Source of the DNA: Deltaproteobacteria bacterium
GTDB lineage: Bacteria; Desulfobacterota; SM23-61
Direction: 5' to 3'
DNA: 9,456 bases
Assembly: GCA_016234425.1 (NCBI GenBank)
Contig: JACRCA010000121.1
Coordinates: 1 to 9,456 of the forward strand
Shown here: positions 1 to 6,817 of the stretch, one piece after another
How the letters are laid out: every line of letters starts with the position of its first letter
Position numbering within the stretch: position 1 is the stretch's first letter
Translations under genes and position numbers: made by a program
Notes under the pieces: generated by a model
Seen by the model: only the letters and a program-made list of their open reading frames with translations
The model's database searches: none
Told to the model about the DNA's origin: nothing

Positions 1-26
1 ATCGAGCATTTTCCCCCTCCCCTGGG

Positions 27-47
27 CCCCTCCCATGAAGGGAGGGG
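27..47. repeat. GC-rich perfect hairpin
   Basis: CCCCTCCC (27-34) and GGGAGGGG (40-47) form a perfect 8-bp stem around the loop ATGAA. A T-rich run follows at 60-67, but not directly, so this is not a clear terminator. It lies downstream of mobA on that gene's strand, where it could still slow transcription. Otherwise I see no gene in positions 1-123. Confidence 0.5.
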
Positions 48-123
48 ACATAGTCGAGTTTGTTTTTAATTAGTGCCTTTGCATTAGTTTATCAGTGGGC
101 ATCCGGGTGGGCAAGGGAGAAAC

Positions 124-711
124 TCAATTTTTGAGACAATCTTTGGCCCGAGCTAAATCTTCCGGAGTGTTCACGTTTAGAAAAGAGGCGAGCTTTGGGT
201 CCAGAGGAAGGATTTCTTGGGTGGGGACCTCTCTTTTTTTGACTCTGTGGAAGAAGTCGATGATCTTGAGGTTATTCTTTCGCAACAGGTCTTCCATGAA
301 AGGGAGGCATTTTTGGGAGTAAATGGCGTGCAGGGGTTGGAAACCATCTTCTGTTTTGGGAATGACGATATCATAACTGGGGGAAAGGTTAATCAAATGG
401 CTGATGAGAGCTTTGTTAAGGAAGGGCATGTCGCAGGCCGCCACGAAGGCATGGGAATGGGAGGCATGAAAAAGTCCGGTGTAAATTCCCCCCAGCGCTC
501 CCTTTCCCGGAGTAAGATCTGCCACCATCCGCAAGTTGAGGTCCGGGTATTCCAGGGGAGAGTTGGTCACCAGCAGAATTTCGTCAAAAAGGTTGGAGAA
601 GAGATTTCTTATGCGGTCGATGATTCGTTCGCCATTGACCTGGAGAAAGGCCTTATTTTCTCCCATCCGGAGGTTTCTTCCCCCAGCAAGGATAATACCG
701 GTTATCTTCAT
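124..711 (-). CDS. mobA: Molybdenum cofactor guanylyltransferase MobA
   Basis: This 195-residue cytoplasmic enzyme transfers GMP from GTP to molybdopterin, making the guanine dinucleotide cofactor used by formate dehydrogenases and other DMSO-reductase-family enzymes. Seen: the nucleotidyltransferase signature LAGGRNLRMGENK at residues 8-20 (Gly-rich loop, Arg15, Lys20), GALGGI at 71-76, and the metal-binding Asp94 in AACDMPF. The length matches MobA, which is about 190-200 residues. The start is placed just before the first beta-strand (MKITGIILAGG), as usual in the family, although no good Shine-Dalgarno precedes it. It lies downstream of the cytochrome gene on the same strand but has its own promoter at 736-764. 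MobA fits a genome with selenium- or molybdenum-dependent formate dehydrogenases, but none is in the window. The stop is TGA. CTP-using relatives (MocA) are a less likely alternative. Confidence 0.93.
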   Translation of the reverse strand: MKITGIILAGGRNLRMGENKAFLQVNGERIIDRIRNLFSNLFDEILLVTNSPLEYPDLNLRMVADLTPGKGALGGIYTGLFHASHSHAFVAACDMPFLNKALISHLINLSPSYDIVIPKTEDGFQPLHAIYSQKCLPFMEDLLRKNNLKIIDFFHRVKKREVPTQEILPLDPKLASFLNVNTPEDLARAKDCLKN

Positions 712-735
712 GGAAAATCACGAATTTTTAGTATA

Positions 736-764
736 CCTATATTCTATCTCTGGGTTAATGTCAA
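736..764 (-). promoter_or_regulatory. Sigma-70-type promoter of mobA
   Basis: On the minus strand, TTGACA (764-759) is followed after exactly 17 bp by TATAGG (741-736). A second -10-like hexamer, TATACT, lies just downstream. The site sits in the gap between the cytochrome stop and the mobA start, leaving a leader of roughly 18 nt. This suggests mobA can be transcribed independently of radA and the cytochrome gene. Confidence 0.55.
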
Positions 765-808
765 TTGGCGTTAAGGGTTGCTTGAGTAGGGATTGAAGAT
801 TTACTGAT

Positions 809-2176
809 CTATTTTTGGTGACGGATTTTCTGGAGGTAGTCAGCATAATTGAATTTTGGGCTATTGGATGGATTATGGCATTTAAGGCATTGGTTTTCGC
901 TAATCCTGAGCAGGCTTTTTCGTGGCTCTGGATGCCCCTCTCCCGCACCATGGCAGGCTTCACACTGGACATTCTCTAAACTGATTCCAGGGGGATTTCT
1001 GGATTCTCCGTAACCAGTGCTGTGGCAGGCCAGGCAAGTAGGATCGGAAGATTTGCCCTGTTGAGCCAAGGTCTGGTAAGCGCTGGCGTGGGAGGTCGTA
1101 AGCCAGCTCTGGTATTCCTGCTGATGACAATCCAAGCAAACCCTTTCACCCACAAATGATGGGGCTGAGAGGACGGCCGTCTCTCGGGGGGCGACTTTCG
1201 GTCTAATTCGAAAGCCTACTTGCGGCGAAGTTCTGAGAAGTTCCTGGAGGGTAGTCTTATACTGATTGAGCATTTCCTGCGCCTGAGGATGATCAGCATA
1301 TTTTGATGTCAGAGCAACGAGTTGGTAGTGAGAGTGCAGTTTCTTCTTCTCGATGAGAAAGTCCACTTTTCCCAGGTTCTCACCCCGCGCACCCGCGACA
1401 AAAATTTGCGAGTTGTTAGCCTGCATTGGCTGCAGATAATAGTTGGGGTTGTGGCCACTTAAGATGAAATGAATTCCTGGTACAGCCTTGGCGAGTAACT
1501 CTTTTTCATCATCCTCCATATGGCCGAGGACAGCGATCACCTGACATTTCTTCTTTTTTAATTGAGGAACAATTTTTTGGGCTCTCTCGATGGGATCAGC
1601 CAGGGAGTATTTTTCTTTTTCCTCCGGCGGGCCCAATGGATATCGTCTGGAGATCAAGCCCAAAAGACCGACTTTGATCCCGGGCATCTCTTTAATAAGG
1701 TAAGGCTTGAATACAGGTTTGCCGGATTTGGTATCAATGAGATTTGCCGCCAGGAAAGGGAAAAATGCCTGCTTGCTCATCTGCAAGACGTTGTCCACGC
1801 GGAAGAAAAGGTCTAGCTCTCCGGGGGTGATAGCATCATATCCCATGAGATTGTAGGTCTTCATGTAGAGGTCCGTCTTCAGATCGGCCATTTTCTTAGT
1901 GTAGGGGCCCTGCGCGGGGGGACGGGAAAAGAGCATGTCTCCCGTATCTACGAGGAGGACATTTTTCCTTTCTCGCCGCAGCTGCTCGATGAAGGATGCT
2001 CGCCTGGGCAGACCGCCAAGCATATAATCCTTTCAACCGCAGGGTTCGACCTCGCCGTGAACGTTGGATGAAAATACCAGGGCAATGGACTGATCAGAGT
2101 TAAGGGCCGGGGATTGAGCCCAGAGGGAAAACGAAAAGATAAGGATCAGAAGGGTGCTGGAAAGATATTTCCGCAA
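809..2176 (-). CDS. Exported UshA-like metallophosphatase/tetraheme cytochrome c, probable selenoprotein (Sec48)
   Basis: With TGA at 2033-2035 read as selenocysteine, this is a 455-residue exported protein. It starts at TTG 2176 behind a GAGGAGG Shine-Dalgarno (2188-2182) that overlaps the radA stop. Residues 1-20 are a signal peptide (cleavage probably after LWA). Then come a metallophosphatase-like strand with NVHGE (38-42) and PCGU (45-48), followed by LGGLPRRA. The 5'-nucleotidase-like domain keeps VDTGD (76-80), LGHME and SGHNP, but the usual D-x-H Asp is Asn and the usual GNHE motif is PGEL, so phosphatase activity is doubtful. The C-terminus has four CxxCH heme motifs (347-351, 381-385, 405-409, 430-434) in a cytochrome c554-like arrangement, implying periplasmic electron transfer. 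Starting at ATG 2023 would lose the signal peptide and an N-terminal motif, and that ATG has no good ribosome binding site. The substrate is unknown. The domain calls are firm; selenocysteine is an inference. Confidence 0.82.
1994..2035 (-). promoter_or_regulatory. Candidate bacterial SECIS element after UGA codon
   Basis: Directly after the in-frame UGA (2035-2033) the mRNA can fold CUUGGC (2020-2015) against GCCCAGG (2009-2003) with one bulged C, leaving the five-base loop GGUCU (2014-2010). UGCU (2022-2019) can alternatively pair with AGCA (2000-1997), and GGA with UCC, at the base. The loop begins 18 nt after the UGA. As I recall the E. coli fdhF SECIS, it also has GGUCUGC starting 18 nt after its UGA, on a stem with a bulged base. 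No folding program was run. Confidence 0.68.
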
Positions 2177-2186
2177 AATCGCCTCC

Positions 2187-3557
2187 TCAAAAAAGAGTTT
2201 CCAAAGCCTCTTCCACTGAGCCGACCCCGATTAATTCAATCCCGTCGAATCCCGACTTTATCCGGGACAGATTGCTCCTGGGCAAAAGGCACCGTTTAAA
2301 ACCCAACTTGAAGGCCTCTTTCATCCGCACTTCCGCTTGATGGATGCCGCGCACTTCGCCAGCCAAGCCTACTTCTCCGATAACCATGGTCTTGGAAGGG
2401 ATGGGTTTATCGAGAAATGAAGAAGCTACAGCCGAGACGACGCCGAGATCCACAGCTGGCTCCTCTACCCGAACGCCGCCAGCGACGTTGACAAAAATAT
2501 CCTGCTGGGCGAGGTTCATTCCTACCTTCTTCTCCAAAACAGCCACCAGCAAAGAAACCCGGTTAGGGTCAACGCCGATTGCTGTACGCCGGGGCATTCC
2601 ATAAGAAGTGGAGCTCACCAGGGCCTGGAGTTCTACGAGGATAGGTCGGGAGCCTTCCAGGCTGGAGATTACTACGGAGCCGGCTACGTCGATGGGGCGC
2701 TCGGCCAGGAAGAGCTCGGAAGGGTTGGCCACCTCTTCCAATCCACCATCTTTCATCTCGAAGACGCCGATTTCATTCGTGGACCCGAAACGGTTCTTCA
2801 CTGCCCGCAAGATGCGGTAGGGATGACCCCTGTCTCCCTCGAAGTAAAGGACCGTATCCACCATATGTTCTAAAACGCGGGGCCCGGCAATGGCCCCTTC
2901 TTTGGTCACATGGCCGATGAGACAGGTGGAGAGGCCCGTGGACTTGGAGAGAAGCATGAGTCTGCCAGCGCATTCTCGCACCTGGCCGATGGAACCGGGG
3001 GCAGATTGGAGCTGCGAGGTGAACATGGTCTGGATGGAGTCGATGACCGCCACCTTCGGTTTGAGTTTTTGAATGTCTTCGATGATCTTTTCCAGGGAGT
3101 TCTCAGCCAGAACATAGAGGGTCTGGGAAAAGACGCCAATGCGGTCCGCACGCATCTTGGTCTGGCGGAGCGATTCTTCGCCGGATACGTAAAGGACGCT
3201 GATTCTTTTTCTGCCCAGTCTATCCAGGGCCTGTAAGAGGAGGGTAGATTTACCAATTCCGGGATCGCCACCGATGAGAACGATTGAGCCAGTGACCAAG
3301 CCACCTCCCAGGACGCGATCGAATTCGCTGATCTCGGTTTTTATCCTTCCCTCGTCAGAGGTTTCGATGGTGAGTATGGATTGTGGGGGAATGTCCTGGC
3401 CAGAGATGGAGATAGAAGAGGCGGAGCGTTCAGCAGCTCTTGAAAACTGTTCTTCGACAAAAGTATTCCACGAACCGCAGTCCGGGCATTTGCCCAGCCA
3501 CTTGGGGGACTGGTAACCACAGTTTTGACACCCAAAGACGGTCCTGACTTTTGTCAT
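2187..3557 (-). CDS. radA: DNA repair protein RadA (RecA-like branch-migration ATPase)
   Basis: RadA (Sms) is a cytoplasmic ATPase that helps process recombination intermediates by promoting branch migration. The 456-residue length is typical. In order: a Cys4 zinc finger (Cys10, Cys13, Cys24, Cys27), the Walker A loop GGDPGIGKST (about 96-105), GEESLRQ, a Walker B strand VIDSIQ (171-176), GHVTKEG (215-221), the RadA-specific KNRFG motif (254-258), and a C-terminal Lon-protease-like domain ending GVGSVEEALETLF. The start is the conserved MTKVRT before the zinc finger; the ribosome binding site is weak. A TATAAT hexamer lies at 3590-3585, about 27 bp upstream, without a good -35. The stop codon TGA lies inside the Shine-Dalgarno region of the downstream selenocytochrome gene, suggesting the two are co-transcribed and translationally coupled. 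Confidence 0.97.
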   Translation of the reverse strand: MTKVRTVFGCQNCGYQSPKWLGKCPDCGSWNTFVEEQFSRAAERSASSISISGQDIPPQSILTIETSDEGRIKTEISEFDRVLGGGLVTGSIVLIGGDPGIGKSTLLLQALDRLGRKRISVLYVSGEESLRQTKMRADRIGVFSQTLYVLAENSLEKIIEDIQKLKPKVAVIDSIQTMFTSQLQSAPGSIGQVRECAGRLMLLSKSTGLSTCLIGHVTKEGAIAGPRVLEHMVDTVLYFEGDRGHPYRILRAVKNRFGSTNEIGVFEMKDGGLEEVANPSELFLAERPIDVAGSVVISSLEGSRPILVELQALVSSTSYGMPRRTAIGVDPNRVSLLVAVLEKKVGMNLAQQDIFVNVAGGVRVEEPAVDLGVVSAVASSFLDKPIPSKTMVIGEVGLAGEVRGIHQAEVRMKEAFKLGFKRCLLPRSNLSRIKSGFDGIELIGVGSVEEALETLF

Positions 3558-3589
3558 GGCAAATCCGTTAGAAAAATTTGAATAATTAT

Positions 3590-3882
3590 ACCACAGAGGG
3601 CACAGAGTCCATAGAGCAAATTATCATTATTTTGTGGTTTCCCCAGATCCTTTTTGTTATTCTTACCTAAATTGAGCGATTTTTTTTAACCACAGAGAAC
3701 ACAGAAAATAATTTCATGGTTAAAAAACGACATAAGCTCAATCTTTTCTCTGTGTTCTCATGTAAATAAATTCGTAAGCTAAAATATTGTTCTGTTTTCA
3801 CTTAACGAGTGCACAGAGTAAAGCAGAGAAAAGGAGTTTATTTCCTTCATTTATCTTAACTTTTCTCTGTGCCCTCTGTGGT
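3590..3882. repeat. CACAGAG-type inverted repeat cluster
   Basis: The gene-free stretch 3558-3905 is filled by this cluster. Its outer arms, ACCACAGAGGGCACAGAG (3590-3607) and the reverse complement at 3865-3882, match perfectly over 18 bp. Inside is a second pair, GAGAACACAGA (3695-3705) against TCTGTGTTCTC (3749-3759), and a degenerate third copy at 3811-3833. The spacing is irregular and there is no constant spacer, so it is not a CRISPR array. The cluster lies between divergently transcribed radA and the membrane-SCP2 gene, so it must contain or overlap both promoters. Confidence 0.8.
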
Positions 3883-3905
3883 GAATCGCTTATTTTAGGT
3901 CTTAG

Positions 3906-4897
3906 ATGGCCATTTTTAAGAAAAGATTTGAATTCCATGAAATTGCTTTCAAGAGCGGTATGCAGAAAAAGTTGGATAAAGTTCTTTTCGTAACCTCTTT
4001 CTTCCCTGTGGCCACCTTCAAGACCATCGCGCGGGTGGGGGAGGCCACCTGGGGTCAGGCCAAAGTAGCTGTGGTGATCGGCTTCATCCTGGCTGTGATT
4101 CAATACCTGAGCGCCCGCAAGATACTCAAATACAACACCTACCTGGAAAAAGCTTTCTTGGGGTTTCTTTTAGCGGGTACGGTCTGGGTGTATTCCTTGC
4201 CGGCGAACCTGGCCCACATTTTTGTGGACCATTCTGTAGCCCTCCTGTATTTCACCCTCTTTCTGATGACCCTTCTACCACAACTCATGGGCTATGAGCC
4301 CTTCACCTATACTGTTGCCAAGCAGTGGTATCCGGAGACAGTCTGGGGCACACCTGATTTTCGCTTCCTCAATTATCGAATCACCTATGTTTGGTCTGGG
4401 CTCTTTTTTGCCTGTTTCCTTTCCAGTTACCTGGGGAGGGGTAAACCGCTCTATTCCATCGTCATTCCTTGCGCTCTGTGTATCGGAATTGGGGTGGTCT
4501 TTTCCAAAAAGTATCCAGATTATTATCTAAAGCGAAAATATCGAGTCAGTCCAGAGGCAGCAGCGGCCGTACCCGATACAGCGGGAAAATTGATTGAGGG
4601 GATGCCCAGTGCTTTCGATCCGACCGCTGCGGGAGATCTGCGGGCAGAAATCCAATTCGATATTTCCGGGAAAGGGGGAGGGAAATGGATGTTTCAATCG
4701 ACGGGGGGCGGTGTGAAGTTCGCCAGGGAGAAGCCAATGCTCCTACCTTGACCATAGAGGCCCCGGCTGATGTATGGTTAAAAATAGCCCGGGGAGAGAT
4801 TGATCGACCAAAAGCTTTGATGGAGGGACTATATAAGGTGAGGGGAGACTTCAAAGTATTGGCGCGGATGTCGCAGCTTTTCGGAAGGCGCAAATAA
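3906..4897 (+). CDS. Membrane protein with C-terminal SCP2-like domain, interrupted by a one-base frameshift
   Basis: The first frame (3906-4751) encodes about five hydrophobic segments (roughly residues 51-70, 82-104, 108-128, 160-176, 182-199), a charged linker, then the start of an SCP2-like (sterol carrier/alkyl-sulfatase C-terminal type) domain: AAGDLRAEIQFDISGK up to Trp261 (codon 4686-4688). The domain then continues in another frame (through 4897): DVSIDGGRCEVRQGE, APTLTIEAPADVWLKI, ending LARMSQLFGRRK. The homologous domain of the gene at 5179 aligns straight across the break, so one base, probably a G in TGG(G)ATG, is missing at about 4686-4690. Repaired, the product is about 330 residues. 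The cause may be a real mutation or a sequencing error near G/A-rich runs; no canonical slippery heptamer is in frame. AGG at 3897-3899 is a modest ribosome binding site. I do not recognise the membrane part. The SCP2 domain suggests binding of a hydrophobic ligand on the cytoplasmic side, but the substrate is unknown. Confidence 0.72.
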
Positions 4898-4916
4898 AAC
4901 CCATTTGAAACATATG

Positions 4917-5144
4917 AAACCACAGAGATCGCCGAGAAATCCTCTGTGTTCTCCAAAAGAGTTTCCTTTAGAAGGGGGGGCCGGAAAAATCATATCCTGG
5001 GCCCTCGAAGTTCATTCCGCATGAAATCCTGGTTTGTGAGAGAGGATATATTAGGCAGCCCTGCCTCATGAATTTGCCTTGAGGGAGAAAATAGTTCTTT
5101 AATTCACTGAAAATTGATAGGTTCTCTGTGGCCGCTGTGGTTAT
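4917..5144. repeat. Second CACAGAG repeat pair between the two SCP2 genes
   Basis: The interval 4898-5178 has no gene. It holds AACCACAGAG with a local hairpin, CACAGAG (4921-4927) against CTCTGTG (4942-4948), and an opposite-facing copy, TTCTCTGTGGCCGCTGTGGT (5122-5141). A short perfect hairpin AGGCAG/CTGCCT lies at 5053-5066. These belong to the same repeat family as the cluster at 3590-3882, so the frameshifted gene is flanked on both sides by copies. Confidence 0.7.
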
Positions 5145-5178
5145 ATTTTAAAAATGCCTGAACAGAAGAGGAGGGTTC

Positions 5179-6267
5179 ATGAAAATTTTGGTCCTACAAG
5201 GAAGCCCGAGGCCCAAAGGGTTTACTCAGATGGTTCTGGAAAGATTCCTGGCGGGAGTGGCCAGTAAAGGAGCAGAGTATGAGGTTATCCCCCTGGCCAA
5301 TAAGAAGATTAAGCCGTGTATCGGTTGTTACAATTGTTGGTTCAATACCCCCGGCATTTGCATCCACAAAGACGAAATGCCAGAGATTCTGGAGAAGCTA
5401 AAATCATCCGACGTGTGGGTATGGGCTACTCCGCTGTATCACTTTGGAATGAGTGCCTATATGAAGCTTTGCCTGGAGAGAACCATACCGCTGGTCCTCC
5501 CTTTTATGATCGAGTCAGATGGAATAACAACCCACCCCTATCGCTTCCCGGATCAAGAGGCCAAAAAAATGGTCCTCATCTCTGTGTGCGGCTTTCCAGA
5601 GGTGGAACACTTTTCCGCCTTAATTGAGAACTTTCGCCTTCTTTCCCGGGCGGGGAGAAGAGAATTGGCCGGAGTCCTTCTCCGCCCAGGAGCAGAATCC
5701 ATGCGGTTCATAGAAAAGCTCGGGAAAAAGGGGGAAGATGTCCTCAATGGGTTTTACCGCGCGGGACAGGAAATCGTGGAAAAGGGCAGGATTTCTCAGG
5801 AAGTGGAGGAAATTGTTCGCCAGGAATGGACAAAGAACCGCCGGGGATTTCAGGATCAAGCCAATCTATTCATGACCATTCGTCTGGAGCATGAAGAGCG
5901 TACTCGCCGCGGAGAAGAAAAACGGCCCTTCGAAGAGGCCGTTAAACAGGACATCCGGATCCTTCTGGGAGGAATGGCCGTGAGCTTTAAACGGGAAGCG
6001 GCCGGAGACCTTGAAGCCACGATTCAATTTGATGTCACCGGAAAGCAGCCAGGGCAATGGTATTATGAGATCAAGGATGGATATTGTGCTTTTAGAGAAG
6101 GGAAGCTTGATCATCCTACCCTGACGATTCATACGCCTTCAGAGGTCTGGCTGGCGATTTCCAATGGAGAACTGGACGGGGCGAAGGCTTTCATGGAAAA
6201 GAAATATACGGCTGAAGGAGACCTGAATCTCTTGATGGGCTTCAAGAGCCTGTTTGGGCCAATGTGA
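5179..6267 (+). CDS. Flavodoxin-like NAD(P)H-dependent FMN reductase with C-terminal SCP2-like domain
   Basis: The 362-residue protein has an N-terminal flavodoxin-fold reductase domain (about 1-190). It starts MKILVLQGSPRPKGFT, an FMN phosphate-binding loop, followed by CIGCYNCWFNTPGIC (Cys47, Cys50, Cys53, Cys61), the compact cysteine cluster typical of iron-sulfur flavoprotein relatives, then ATPLYHFGMSAYMK, a flavin-binding loop. A helical linker leads to an SCP2-like domain at about 262-362, homologous to that of the gene at 3906 (AAGDLEATIQFDVTGK, HPTLTIHTPSEVWLAI, FKSLFG). A cytoplasmic redox enzyme acting on, or carrying, a hydrophobic ligand is inferred; the substrate is unknown. The start follows a strong GAGGAGGG Shine-Dalgarno (5168-5175) and the family start MKILVL. 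The stop is TGA. The cysteines could hold an Fe-S cluster or act as a redox thiol set; the sequence alone cannot decide. Confidence 0.85.
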   Translation: MKILVLQGSPRPKGFTQMVLERFLAGVASKGAEYEVIPLANKKIKPCIGCYNCWFNTPGICIHKDEMPEILEKLKSSDVWVWATPLYHFGMSAYMKLCLERTIPLVLPFMIESDGITTHPYRFPDQEAKKMVLISVCGFPEVEHFSALIENFRLLSRAGRRELAGVLLRPGAESMRFIEKLGKKGEDVLNGFYRAGQEIVEKGRISQEVEEIVRQEWTKNRRGFQDQANLFMTIRLEHEERTRRGEEKRPFEEAVKQDIRILLGGMAVSFKREAAGDLEATIQFDVTGKQPGQWYYEIKDGYCAFREGKLDHPTLTIHTPSEVWLAISNGELDGAKAFMEKKYTAEGDLNLLMGFKSLFGPM

Positions 6268-6379
6268 AAGGCTCATGGCAAGAGGCCAAAGGCGAAAACT
6301 GACGAGCCCAAACCTATGCTTTGTTGCTTCTTGCCTTGCCTTCCTTCACTTTTTGAGGTTACGAATGATCACTCATTAA

Positions 6380-6563
6380 CCGGGCGGGAGGGTGATGAAG
6401 AAGGGAGCATCGGCGGGAAAAGGATATCTGCAGAGTCCCCACTTCCCTTCCGCCAAGGAAAGGCGGGAGCGGAGGAATCCAGGGCATCCTGGGCTGAAGC
6501 CCCGCCCCTGCCGATGGAAGAACTAAGGCCTTATGATCCCGAGAGAATCACCCTCCCGCCCGG
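6380..6563. repeat. Perfect 17-bp inverted repeat pair
   Basis: CCGGGCGGGAGGGTGAT (6380-6396) is matched exactly by its reverse complement at 6547-6563, with 150 bp between them. The right arm is followed at once by the perfect 14-bp palindrome ATCCAGCGCTGGAT (6564-6577). I looked for flanking target duplications and saw none. Confidence 0.75.
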
Positions 6564-6587
6564 ATCCAGCGCTGGATGATCCTCCCA

Positions 6588-6754
6588 GGCCCGGGGTTCA
6601 GGGCGCTTCGCTTGGCATCATGAGGCGCTGGTCGTCTCATGGATGGGGGCGGAAAAGGCACCCGGCCTCATTTTGCGGAGACGCGGCTGGAACCTTTGAG
6701 AAAGGCTTTTTCCCGGCCGATGCTGCCCGCGCTCATCGCCCCGAACCCCGGGCC
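6588..6754. repeat. 18-bp inverted repeat (17/18) with inner pair
   Basis: GGCCCGGGGTTCAGGGCG (6588-6605) pairs with the reverse-complement copy at 6737-6754 with a single mismatch. Within it, ATGAGGC (6620-6626) pairs with GCCTCAT (6665-6671). An imperfect longer-range match also links 6404-6422 with 6705-6727. The pairings would allow an RNA from either strand to fold extensively. Confidence 0.65.
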
Positions 6755-6817
6755 ACGAATAGGGATTCTGTAAAAGTGAAGGTGGGCAAGTGCTTCTTGC
6801 CTATTGACTCCGGCCTA

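Larger units (their letters stand above)
6268..6817. other. Gene-free GC-rich region with nested inverted repeats
   Basis: I find no convincing gene in these 550 bases: the open frames are short, lack good ribosome binding sites and look compositionally random. The region is visibly richer in G and C than the genes around it. It contains several separate inverted repeats (listed individually) and a small hairpin, GGCAAG/CTTGCC, at 6785-6801. The last lies just downstream of the minus-strand lipoprotein gene but lacks a strong T-tract. The stretch could be an intergenic repeat element, a structured RNA or a decayed insertion. Confidence 0.6.

Noticed and set aside
217..774. Long open frame on the plus strand opposite mobA.
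   Set aside because: It is antisense to a well-supported mobA, lacks recognisable motifs and has no convincing ribosome binding site.
809..2023. The cytochrome gene starting at ATG 2023 as an ordinary 404-residue protein.
   Set aside because: It would lack a signal peptide although it has four heme motifs, it has no good ribosome binding site, and coding sequence clearly continues upstream through the TGA.
2033..2035. TGA reassigned genome-wide to an amino acid (alternative genetic code).
   Set aside because: mobA, radA, trxA, the flavoprotein and the release-factor-like gene all end properly at TGA.
3590..3882. CRISPR-like array from the CACAGAG repeats.
   Set aside because: The copies are in both orientations, irregularly spaced and degenerate, with no unique spacers of constant length and no cas genes.
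4674..4692. Programmed -1 ribosomal frameshift in the membrane-SCP2 gene.
   Set aside because: No X-XXY-YYZ heptamer lies in the zero frame here, and the simplest repair is one missing G.
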